DNA of 48,070 nucleotides from an uncultured Pseudovibrio sp. GTDB lineage: Bacteria; Pseudomonadota; Alphaproteobacteria; Rhizobiales; Stappiaceae. The stretch spans positions 1-48,070 of the forward strand of contig CANMBS010000040.1 of assembly GCA_947496145.1 (NCBI GenBank), given 5' to 3'. Below the pieces are notes generated by a model, which was not told the origin of the DNA, ran no database searches, and saw only the letters and a program-made list of their open reading frames with translations. The position numbers and the translations under genes were made by a program. Positions 14,956-23,277 of this stretch are shown piece by piece. How positions within the stretch are numbered: the stretch's first letter is position 1; the number at the start of each line of letters is the position of its first letter.

Positions 14956-16527
14956 ATGATAACGCAGATCATAAAAAAATATTCAGTTCATGAGCTTTTA
15001 CAGAAGGTTGGTTCTGTTTTTTGTACTCAGGATACTGCTGTAGACAGAAGCCGTCTCAGATCAACAAGGCTGATGTCTCTGGCTGTTTGCGGCATATCCG
15101 GTGTGCTGATCTTATTGATGAGTGGGCAGGCGATAGCCCAATCGGCTGCTGAAAAGAAAATGAACAGGCTTACAGCGCAATGGTACAATGCGGTTGTCTC
15201 TGGTTTAAAACTGGATGCAGGTAAATTTCAGTTGGTTCAGGGCAATACGGCAGTTGGAGCGACTTCAGACAGCGTATGGGCTTTCTTTGATCTTCTCCCA
15301 CCCAGAAGTGTGAGTCACTACAATAAACCAGAGCGGACCAGAAGTTTTTCGCAGACTTATGGCGCGCTTATTAGTAGTTTGATGCCCTATACGGCGCAAG
15401 GAATGCGAACGCTGCTGGCAAACAGTTATCTTAGCTGGGAGACCTACTCATCCCATCCCGAGAATCTACCTTTAATCTTTCCAATGGATGAGGCAGGCAA
15501 TGTGGATTTTGCCGAGATCCGGGTTATGCAGTTTGCTGAATGGAGCCGGATGAATGGGATTGATACCCGTACCAGAAAAGCTGGTTTAACTTTGCTAAAG
15601 CAAACGGACGCTCTGGCAACGGCGATGACGCAATGGACAGCCGTGAACGGGAAGTTTGCTTATACCGCTTCAGTTGATGACGTGCTGAGTCAGGTCAGTC
15701 AGGGGCATGCCCGGTCAGCTTCGATGGACAGCAAAGTTTCGTCTTCTGATGTCAAACGTTTTTGGCTGTCGGGGGGAGTTGAGGGTATCTACGATATCTT
15801 TGGTGGTGCAACAGCAGGTGAATGGTCCATATTCACGTCCCACCTGAGAGCAGCAGGTCTCCAAATCTCAGCAAGTTTTGACAGGGTCGGAACGGTTCTG
15901 GGTGGGCCTTACGACCTAAAATCACAATATAGTCCTGATCTTCATGAGCATTCCCCATGGTTTAATGAAAGCGCCTTGAGGGTAGCAAAAATCAACAATA
16001 ACAATAAGGTATGGAAGAATTCTCAACCCACATGGGAGCAGATGTTTGGCCGGTATGGAACTATGCAGCGACGTGTGAGCGGACTGGTTGCGGTTGATGG
16101 TGTGACGGTGACGATGACCTCGACTTACTCTGTTCCAAAGGCTGACCAGTCCAGAGTGAGAGCCAGGTTTGCTGAGGGGTTTTTCCCGTTCTTCGGCGCT
16201 GAAGGTAAGGGGGGCTGGAGCAACTCTGTCCAGTTTAACAATGATGGAACATTTCGTGCTGTAAGCACGTCGCAACGTGGCAATCCGCAGATTATTGGGG
16301 TCTTGGTTGAACCCATCGACCAATCACTGACCAAGGCCGAAGCGAAACTTATCAGGAACTCTCTTATTCTTGGAAAAGTAGTCGCCTGTAATCAAGTCTC
16401 TGCCAAAGAACTTGGCAAATGCAAGTTCGATAATAGTGACCTGAGATCGCGGATGAATTGTCCGACGTGCTGCGCACAACGGAAAGCTCTCCTATGGATT
16501 TCACGAGACCATAAGATGGCTTGCTAG
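14956..16527 (+). CDS. Secreted protein of unknown function, 523 aa
   Basis: I do not recognise the family. A long basic N-terminal region (about 40 residues, ending RSRLRSTRL) precedes a hydrophobic segment (MSLAVCGISGVLILLMSG) and a likely signal peptidase site at GQAIAQS-A, so the mature protein of about 460 residues should be periplasmic or secreted. ATG 15073, at the start of the hydrophobic segment, is a possible later start but would remove the positive n-region. The body is aromatic-rich and mixed helix/strand (SVWAFFDLLPPRSVSHY, GEWSIFTSHLRAAG, GGWSNSVQFNNDGTFRA). The last ~40 residues contain five Cys (CNQ, GKCKF, NCPTCC) and end KMAC; this tail is unlike the rest and may come from an old frameshift. 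The gene stands alone and is followed by a strong terminator. Confidence 0.65.
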   Translation: MITQIIKKYSVHELLQKVGSVFCTQDTAVDRSRLRSTRLMSLAVCGISGVLILLMSGQAIAQSAAEKKMNRLTAQWYNAVVSGLKLDAGKFQLVQGNTAVGATSDSVWAFFDLLPPRSVSHYNKPERTRSFSQTYGALISSLMPYTAQGMRTLLANSYLSWETYSSHPENLPLIFPMDEAGNVDFAEIRVMQFAEWSRMNGIDTRTRKAGLTLLKQTDALATAMTQWTAVNGKFAYTASVDDVLSQVSQGHARSASMDSKVSSSDVKRFWLSGGVEGIYDIFGGATAGEWSIFTSHLRAAGLQISASFDRVGTVLGGPYDLKSQYSPDLHEHSPWFNESALRVAKINNNNKVWKNSQPTWEQMFGRYGTMQRRVSGLVAVDGVTVTMTSTYSVPKADQSRVRARFAEGFFPFFGAEGKGGWSNSVQFNNDGTFRAVSTSQRGNPQIIGVLVEPIDQSLTKAEAKLIRNSLILGKVVACNQVSAKELGKCKFDNSDLRSRMNCPTCCAQRKALLWISRDHKMAC

Positions 16528-16556
16528 GCAAAACTCTTTTTGCTTTCGCTGTGCGC

Positions 16557-16588
16557 AAAACACCCCGGGCTCAGGCTCGGGGTGTTTT
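16557..16588. terminator. Strong rho-independent terminator, works in both directions
   Basis: AAAACACCCCGGGC-tcag-GCTCGGGGTGTTTT: a 14-base stem with one mismatch and A/T tracts on both outer ends. It serves the secreted-protein gene (+) and lies between it and the end of the convergent phosphoesterase gene (-). Confidence 0.9.
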
Positions 16589-16645
16589 CATGTTTGAAGA
16601 GATTACGAGCTTCAGAAGTTTATCTGATTGAAACTTGTCGCCAGA

Positions 16646-17173
16646 TCAGCTTTTGGCAAAGTATTGCTTTATCTGGGCTGTGCTCACAGGGGTGTAATTC
16701 CAGCAGTCAACGCCGACATCTGTTGAGCGTCCAAGGTCCGGCAGAGTGCCGTGGGAGTGGCCAAACAGATGGATTGCGTCGTGATGGTCTTCTGGCCACG
16801 TGCGCATGGCATAATGATTCATGAAGTATGTTTGCTTTTCATACCTGAAGCGTAGCTGACTGGTGACGGCCAGTTCTGGTTTGCAGGCATTATAAGAGGT
16901 CCATGGCAGTTCCTTTACGCCGCTGTGATCATGATTTCCTGATATCAGGGATTTGGTGCCGTTCAGGCTGGTGAAGATTTGCAGTTGTGTGTCACGGTCT
17001 GCCTTGAATGCGAAATCTCCGATGACGAAGACGTGGTCATTGGCTGAGACCACATTGTTCCAGCGTTCAATCAGGCCCCGTGTTTGATCTTCGACAGTTT
17101 TAAACGGGCGGTTGCACAAATCAATGATGCGTTCGTGTCCGAAATGGGTGTCTGCGGTAAAGAAAAACGCCAT
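16646..17173 (-). CDS. Calcineurin-like metallophosphoesterase
   Basis: A 175-residue cytoplasmic enzyme with all metal-site motifs of the family: TADTHFGHERI (D-x-H), IGDFAF (GD), SGNHDHS (GNHD) and FGHSHG (GHxH). Such small single-domain phosphoesterases hydrolyse phosphomonoesters or diesters with a dinuclear metal centre; the substrate is not known. The frame is open 27 codons further upstream, but the family starts right at MAFFFTADTHFGH, so ATG 17173 is taken as start. It faces the preceding gene across a shared terminator. Confidence 0.85.
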   Translation of the reverse strand: MAFFFTADTHFGHERIIDLCNRPFKTVEDQTRGLIERWNNVVSANDHVFVIGDFAFKADRDTQLQIFTSLNGTKSLISGNHDHSGVKELPWTSYNACKPELAVTSQLRFRYEKQTYFMNHYAMRTWPEDHHDAIHLFGHSHGTLPDLGRSTDVGVDCWNYTPVSTAQIKQYFAKS

Positions 17174-17799
17174 GGAAATTGTCCGAAAATGAAAGTGCTT
17201 TGAAGGGATTGGAGATAACCTGCAAGTTTGCAGAGAGAGGAGAATATTGCGCAATATCTGTTACAGCAATCCTCTGTTCATGAGCTAAGTGGTTTTAAAA
17301 GGATGCGATGTCAACGACTGAGCCAAGGGTTATGCCGAACGAGTGCACATAGTCTCTGGATTTAAAAAGCTGTCATTGCGATAAACTCAAGTTTTCTTCT
17401 CTGAACCATCAGTTTTCTTTGGATGATTATTGAGTTTATCCGATCCGTATTTTCAGTTTTTCGCGGGTGCAGCATTCTTAAAGAGACACTCCCGGTCTTG
17501 AGGTGTGTCTAACCTATTGAAAACAATAGGTAAGTTTCGCCAATCTTCTTCTTTTGAAGAATAACGCATTTTGTGAACAGTGTAGCGCAATATTATTTCG
17601 TCCTATTGAATTCAGCGGACTGAGCGTTTAACGGGGTTCAAGATGCAATTGAGAAATAAAGTCAGGTTTTGCTTTTGCATGTTGCTTGATAGCCAGCAGA
17701 CACCTTCTGCAAGCCCTTCACAATAAGAATAACATCGCCGGGAAACGGTGAGACCTTAAGGATATTCTTCAATAGACGGAGGACAGGCTCATAGAACGC
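17174..17799. other. Long intergenic region upstream of the glutamate synthase-like gene
   Basis: About 625 bases between divergently transcribed genes; promoters for both must lie here. It contains a perfect 20-bp hairpin/palindrome (17512-17531, listed separately). I see no supported ORF. Confidence 0.5.
17512..17531. promoter_or_regulatory. Perfect palindrome ACCTATTG-AAAA-CAATAGGT
   Basis: 8-bp perfect arms with a 4-base centre, 269 bases upstream of the glutamate synthase-like start. It could be an operator or a stable leader hairpin. The motif GTCTAACCTATTG ending in the left arm also occurs at 20-32 of the window. Confidence 0.4.
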
Positions 17800-20700
17800 T
17801 TGGGAATTAAGTGGGGTCTTTACAATAGTGCCTTTGAAAAAAGCAGTTGCGGCGTAGGTTTTCTGACGCGCAAAGATGGCAAACAGACCCATGATCTGCT
17901 GATTAAAGGGCATGAAGCACTGTGTGCAGTGCCGCATCGAGGCGGCATGTCTGCTGAGGGCGTGGGGGATGGAGCTGGCGTCAGTATTGATTTGTCCTGC
18001 GCATTTTTCTCAAAAATCTGCGGCATGGAACTGACCACAGGCACATTTGCGGTTGGCAACTTCTTCCTGCCTACAGATGCCAGTGAGCATGAGCGTGCTG
18101 AAGCGCTGATCCGCTCCGCTTTACAAGACGCTCATATCAATATTCTCAAAGTTCGTCAGGTTCCTGTCGATAACAGTGTGATCCGTCCGGCGGCAGAGCG
18201 TTTTCAGCTGCCTATTCAGCAATGGGTGTTCACTGCACCAAAAGGAGTTAAGGGTAAAGACTTCGACCGCCTGCTGCATAAGGTGTTGCTGGCGATTGAA
18301 GAGACTGCCTATACCACGCCTGAGCTTGAAGGGCTTTATCCGCTCTCGCTCTCTGCTCATACGCAGGTTTTGAAAGGGCGTTTGAACTCTGATGAGATTC
18401 TCCCTTATTTCTGCGATCTGATGGATGAGGACCACGGCGTCCACACCATGTATTTCCATACACGGTTCTCCACGAATACCGATCCGCATCCGTCCATGGC
18501 GCAGCCATTCCGTTTGATGGCGCATAATGGTGAACTGAATACGGATAAGAAGAACCGCCTTTCTGAAGCGGCTGTTGCCCGTGCACGCAACAAGTCCATC
18601 ATTCGCCCGAAAGGTCAGTCTGACAGTTGCCGTCTGGACCAGACGCTGCAATCTCGTGTGATTGATGATGAGCTGGACCTTGTGACCGCTGTTGTCTCCA
18701 TGATGCCGCCGGCGTGGGAAAACGATCATAAGCTCTCCCCTGAAGTACGGGCCATGCTGGAGTACTTCTCCCTTTATGAGGAGAAGAACGACGGCCCGGC
18801 AGCGCTGATCTTTGGGGATGGCAACATCATTGGTGCTCGTCTGGACCGCCTTGGTCTGCGTCCGCTGCGCTCTGTTGAGACTGATGAGTATCTGGCGGTC
18901 ATGTCTGAGGCCGGACAGATCGCATTTCCGCCGGAAAGTGTGATCAGCCGGGGCCGGATTGAAGCGGGCGGGATGCTTTACTTCAACCATGCGGAAGGCC
19001 GATCCTACGATACGTATCAGGCACTTGAGATGCTTGCTGCGCAGCGTGATTATTCTGCGCTGCTGGCTGATGCGTGTGTGAGCATTGATGATCTGCCGGA
19101 CCCTGAGCAGGACCCGAAGAAAGCTGCCGGGGCGTATGGGGGTGATCTGGGCACTGCTGCGCGTTATGTATCTTACTCACACAATCAGGAGAGCTTCCGC
19201 TTTCTGATGGACCCTATGCTGGCCAATGGTGCGGAAAAAATTTCTGCCATGGGTTATGGCAATGCCATCAACGTCTTGTCAGATAATGAAGGCGGTGTTG
19301 CCAAATACTTCTCGCAGCGCTTTGCGCAGGTCACCAACCCGCCGCTGGATAGTATCCGCGAAGCGGATGGCATGACCCTGCGTGTTGCGGTGGGTGCAAA
19401 GCCCCATTGCGGGCTGGAAAATACCCGTCAGGTTGTTTTGAATTCTCCTTTGCTGAAAATGGCAGAGATCCTGAAAATTCAGGCGCAGTCTGATGTACCG
19501 TCTGCCACCTTTGATATGCTCTATGAGCCTGTGTTTGGTGACGGGCCTGCCAATGAAGCTGCTCTGGTTGCAGCCACAGACCGCATGTGTGATGAGGTGG
19601 AAGCCTTTGCTCGCGAAAGTGGCGGTGTGGTTATTCTGTCTGACCGGGGTATCACCAGCAAACTGGTTGCCATTCCTATGGCGCTGGCGGTTTCTGCGGT
19701 GAACCAGCGCCTTATCGAAGAAGGGCTGCGGTTGCATGCATCCATCATTGTAGAGAGTGGGCAGATTTCGTCTTCACACCACATTGCCTGTGCTCTGGGC
19801 TTTGGTGCTGCTGCGGTTTATCCGCTGGCGGTGCGTATGCGGGCTGAAGAGAAGTTCGGGCAGGATGCAACAGCGGCTTACTTCAAGTTTGCAAAGGCTG
19901 CTGAAAAAGCTCTCATGAAGACCATGGGTAAGGTTGGTCTGTGTACGGTTGAAAGTTACTCCGGTGGTGAGTTCTTTGAACCGAACTTTCTGGATACCAA
20001 CGATCCGGTGTTCAAGCGCTACTTCCCGAATATGAACACCCCGGTTGGCGGTGTTGGTTTTGATGTGGTTGCCCAGTCTGTTGCGGACTGGCATGAGCGT
20101 GCACTTTCTGTAAAGACCGAGGGCGATATCCCGATGCTCGGTCTGTTTAAAGAGCGCAGTGAAGGAGCGGGCCACTCTTACGGCACCACGGCTGTGCGCG
20201 GCTTTGTGGACCTGACAGAAGAGAAAATTGCTTTTGGTCAGGATGACAAGGAAGACGAAGACACTTTGCGTCTTCTCACGCTGAACCGCATGGAAGGAGC
20301 CTTTGGCATTGATGAAAGCGGGTATGTGAATACCAGTTTTGATCGCCTGACACCTGAGAAGGTGGATCAGTTCCGCATCACCAAAGGTTATCGTCAGTTC
20401 TCCCGCATGATGGAGGAGGAGCGTCATAAACGCCCAGCCGCTCTGCGTGATGTGCTGGCGTTTCCGGCAGACATCACCTTCCTGTGTGAGGCGGATGATA
20501 TCCGCAAGGAAATGATGCTGTTCAACCGGGCGGGCAATAATGACTTTGTCATTCGTGGCCTTGAAGTTGAGCAGAAGGACGAAAAGACCTTTATTCTGGC
20601 CCTGACAGGCCCTAAGGGAGGCGATCTTTCGCGCCTTGATGCGCTTAGCCAGTCACTCATTGATCGTTTTGCAAAAGACATTGAAGGACATTGGCTGGAA

Positions 20701-23265
20701 TGCGGCAAGCTGCATATTGAAGCTGTTGGCATGGCTTATGACTACTTGTCTCGCATTCGTGCTGCTCCAAAACAGGTGCCTTTGGAAGATGTGCAGCCTG
20801 CCAGCGAGATCACGCCGTGTCTTGCATCTGGTGCCATGAGCCACGGCGCTCTGGTTGCCAGCGCACATGAAGCAGTTGCACACGGCACCAATATGGTTGG
20901 CGGTATGTCCAACAGTGGTGAGGGCGGCGAGCATATTTCTCGCTATGGCACCATTCGTTCTTCGCGCATCAAACAGTTTGCATCCGGTCGTTTTGGTGTC
21001 TGGGCAGGCTATCTGGCTGATCCTAATCTGGAAGAGATTGAGATCAAGATCGGGCAGGGTGCAAAGCCGGGTGAAGGCGGTCAGCTACCAGCGCCTAAGG
21101 TGACTGTTGAGATTGCAGCGGCCCGTGGCGGCACGCCGGGTGTGGAGCTGATTTCTCCACCACCGCACCATGACACCTATTCCATTGAGGATCTGGCTCA
21201 GCTGATCCACGATGCCAAGGCAGCACGTGTTCGCGTGATCGTAAAGCTGGTGAGTTCTGAAGGTATTGGTACCATTGCTGTTGGTGTGGCCAAGGCTGGC
21301 GCTGATGTGATCAATGTGGCTGGTAACACTGGTGGTACTGGTGCTGCTGCGGTGACTTCGCTGAAGTATACAGGCCGTGCGGCTGAGATTGGCATTGCAG
21401 AAGTGCATCAGGCCCTTTGTGCCAACAGTCTGCGCCAGAAGGTTATCCTGCGCTGTTCCGGTGCACACCAGACTGGCTCTGATGTTGTAAAGTCAGCTCT
21501 TCTTGGTGGCGACAGCTTCGAGTTTGGAACAACCGCGCTGATGATGCTCAAGTGTGTCATGGCGAAGAACTGTAACGTCAAGTGTCCGGCAGGTCTGACT
21601 ACAAACCCTGAGGTGTTTGATGGCGACCCGCGTGCATTAGCGCAGTACTTGCTCAACATTGCCCATGAGGTGCGGGAGATCCTTGCGCAGCTTGGCCTGA
21701 AATCTTTACGTGAAGCGCGGGGCCGTTCTGATCTTCTCAACCTGCTGGATCACCCAAGTTCTGTTGGTCAGCTCAACCTGCGCGACATGTTGCAGCCGGT
21801 TGAAGAGGTGCTGATCGACGATCCGGTTTACATGCCGCGCGATTTTGCCGTGGATGACGGTCTGCTCGATCATGTGCGTGCAGCGCTGGTGGATGGCAAG
21901 CGCGAAAGCGTTGAGATTGGCGGCAACATCCATCTGAACAACCGAAACAAGAGTGTTGGCGGGCAGCTGGCTGTGGATGTGGAACGCATGTTCAACCACG
22001 AAATGCGTGATGTTGATCTGCCGTCTGTTGCTACAGATAGTCGTGGTCGCCGTTTCCTTAAACCCCGTTCCATTCAGGTGCATACACAAGGGTCTGCTGG
22101 TCAGTCTTACGGTGCCTTCTGCAATGATGGCATGGTGATGGAACACACCGGCACTTGTAACGATGGCGTCGGTAAAGGGGCTTGCGGGGGTGAGATCATC
22201 GTGCGGGCACCAAAGGGTGGCAGCACAGAGCCGGGCAAAAATGTTCTGATCGGTAACTTCGCGCTGTTTGGCGCAACGGGGGGCCGGACTTTCATTCAGG
22301 GGCAGGCGGGTGACCGTTTTGCTGTGCGCAACTCTGGTGCAACAGCTGTTGTTGAAGGGGTTGGCGATTTTTGTGCAGAATACATGACGAACGGTGCTGT
22401 GCTGAACCTTGGAAGCTTCTCCAAGGGCTACGGCAACGGCATGTCTGGCGGTTTTGCCTACCAGTATGATCCGCAAGGTCATCTGGCGGAAGCGATCAGC
22501 AAGGACTCTGTTCTGATCGGTTCCATCTGTGATGGCAGTGATGAAGCGCAGATGCATGCTCAGGCGGTCAGGACCATGCTGGAGTGGCATCTGGAGGCGA
22601 CGGGTTCTGAGCGCGCCGAAGGCATCCTGCATGACTGGGAGAATGAACAGGGCAACATCTCCTTCATCATGCCGCGTGCACTGCTTCAGTATCAGGATTC
22701 AGATGAAATTCTTGCAGCTAAAACGCGCAAGGAACTTCAGGAGGAACTGGCAACGGCTCTGGCAACCCGTCAGGTGACGAAGCTGAAGAAGGCCTGGCGT
22801 GCGGGCACTCCGATTTTGCAGGGGCAGGTGCCAGCTTATGGTGAGGCCGATACGGAAGAGATGTTTGAGCTGCTAAACAGCTGGCGTGTTCTCGAAATCG
22901 CGCAAAATATTGCAAAAAAACGCATTGCCAACGCAAAATCCGTGCAAGAGCCGCAAGTGGTTAAGGCAACCCGTAATCTGGTGCTGACAGAAGACTTCAG
23001 CCTGATGAGTGGTTTGCTGAAGCATGCCCGCGAAGCCATTGCAGATTATAGCGAAAGTGAGCTGGCGGTGATGGTCGCGGCCAAGCGTCTTGCTGATTTT
23101 AAAGAGGCGTTGAGTCTGCGCAACATCCTTTCTATGGACAGCCCCGGCACGTATGGCTGGATTGTCCACCAATCGCGTAAAAACCACGAAGCACTTGGCG
23201 GTGTACCCGGCTTTGAAGAGTTGCTTGCAAAGAAATCCCTGCCAGCTCTGGCAAGCAGTCTGTAG
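17800..23265 (+). CDS. Glutamate synthase large-subunit homologue (GltB-like), extended
   Basis: Flavoenzyme that should move the glutamine amide to 2-oxoglutarate. The class II amidotransferase domain starts with a short propeptide and Cys17 (SSCGVGF), the likely N-terminal nucleophile, and has FSTNTDPHPSMAQPF and AHNGELNTDKKN. The central domain, the FMN-binding synthase domain (NSGEGGEH, KIGQGAKPGEGGQLP, ISPPPHHDTYSIEDLAQL), the [3Fe-4S] site (C-x5-C-x3-C, CVMAKNCNVKC) and the GXG-type beta-helix domain follow. At 1821 residues it is some 300 longer than typical GltB (~1500). The last ~190 residues after the usual end (near residue 1630) are a helical extension I do not recognise. The start is TTG 17800; GGAGG at 17778-17782 is 17 bases away and better spaced for an in-frame ATA at 17791. 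The next gene is a diflavin reductase, not GltD. Confidence 0.88.
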   Translation: MGIKWGLYNSAFEKSSCGVGFLTRKDGKQTHDLLIKGHEALCAVPHRGGMSAEGVGDGAGVSIDLSCAFFSKICGMELTTGTFAVGNFFLPTDASEHERAEALIRSALQDAHINILKVRQVPVDNSVIRPAAERFQLPIQQWVFTAPKGVKGKDFDRLLHKVLLAIEETAYTTPELEGLYPLSLSAHTQVLKGRLNSDEILPYFCDLMDEDHGVHTMYFHTRFSTNTDPHPSMAQPFRLMAHNGELNTDKKNRLSEAAVARARNKSIIRPKGQSDSCRLDQTLQSRVIDDELDLVTAVVSMMPPAWENDHKLSPEVRAMLEYFSLYEEKNDGPAALIFGDGNIIGARLDRLGLRPLRSVETDEYLAVMSEAGQIAFPPESVISRGRIEAGGMLYFNHAEGRSYDTYQALEMLAAQRDYSALLADACVSIDDLPDPEQDPKKAAGAYGGDLGTAARYVSYSHNQESFRFLMDPMLANGAEKISAMGYGNAINVLSDNEGGVAKYFSQRFAQVTNPPLDSIREADGMTLRVAVGAKPHCGLENTRQVVLNSPLLKMAEILKIQAQSDVPSATFDMLYEPVFGDGPANEAALVAATDRMCDEVEAFARESGGVVILSDRGITSKLVAIPMALAVSAVNQRLIEEGLRLHASIIVESGQISSSHHIACALGFGAAAVYPLAVRMRAEEKFGQDATAAYFKFAKAAEKALMKTMGKVGLCTVESYSGGEFFEPNFLDTNDPVFKRYFPNMNTPVGGVGFDVVAQSVADWHERALSVKTEGDIPMLGLFKERSEGAGHSYGTTAVRGFVDLTEEKIAFGQDDKEDEDTLRLLTLNRMEGAFGIDESGYVNTSFDRLTPEKVDQFRITKGYRQFSRMMEEERHKRPAALRDVLAFPADITFLCEADDIRKEMMLFNRAGNNDFVIRGLEVEQKDEKTFILALTGPKGGDLSRLDALSQSLIDRFAKDIEGHWLECGKLHIEAVGMAYDYLSRIRAAPKQVPLEDVQPASEITPCLASGAMSHGALVASAHEAVAHGTNMVGGMSNSGEGGEHISRYGTIRSSRIKQFASGRFGVWAGYLADPNLEEIEIKIGQGAKPGEGGQLPAPKVTVEIAAARGGTPGVELISPPPHHDTYSIEDLAQLIHDAKAARVRVIVKLVSSEGIGTIAVGVAKAGADVINVAGNTGGTGAAAVTSLKYTGRAAEIGIAEVHQALCANSLRQKVILRCSGAHQTGSDVVKSALLGGDSFEFGTTALMMLKCVMAKNCNVKCPAGLTTNPEVFDGDPRALAQYLLNIAHEVREILAQLGLKSLREARGRSDLLNLLDHPSSVGQLNLRDMLQPVEEVLIDDPVYMPRDFAVDDGLLDHVRAALVDGKRESVEIGGNIHLNNRNKSVGGQLAVDVERMFNHEMRDVDLPSVATDSRGRRFLKPRSIQVHTQGSAGQSYGAFCNDGMVMEHTGTCNDGVGKGACGGEIIVRAPKGGSTEPGKNVLIGNFALFGATGGRTFIQGQAGDRFAVRNSGATAVVEGVGDFCAEYMTNGAVLNLGSFSKGYGNGMSGGFAYQYDPQGHLAEAISKDSVLIGSICDGSDEAQMHAQAVRTMLEWHLEATGSERAEGILHDWENEQGNISFIMPRALLQYQDSDEILAAKTRKELQEELATALATRQVTKLKKAWRAGTPILQGQVPAYGEADTEEMFELLNSWRVLEIAQNIAKKRIANAKSVQEPQVVKATRNLVLTEDFSLMSGLLKHAREAIADYSESELAVMVAAKRLADFKEALSLRNILSMDSPGTYGWIVHQSRKNHEALGGVPGFEELLAKKSLPALASSL

Positions 23266-23277
23266 GATAAAAGACCG

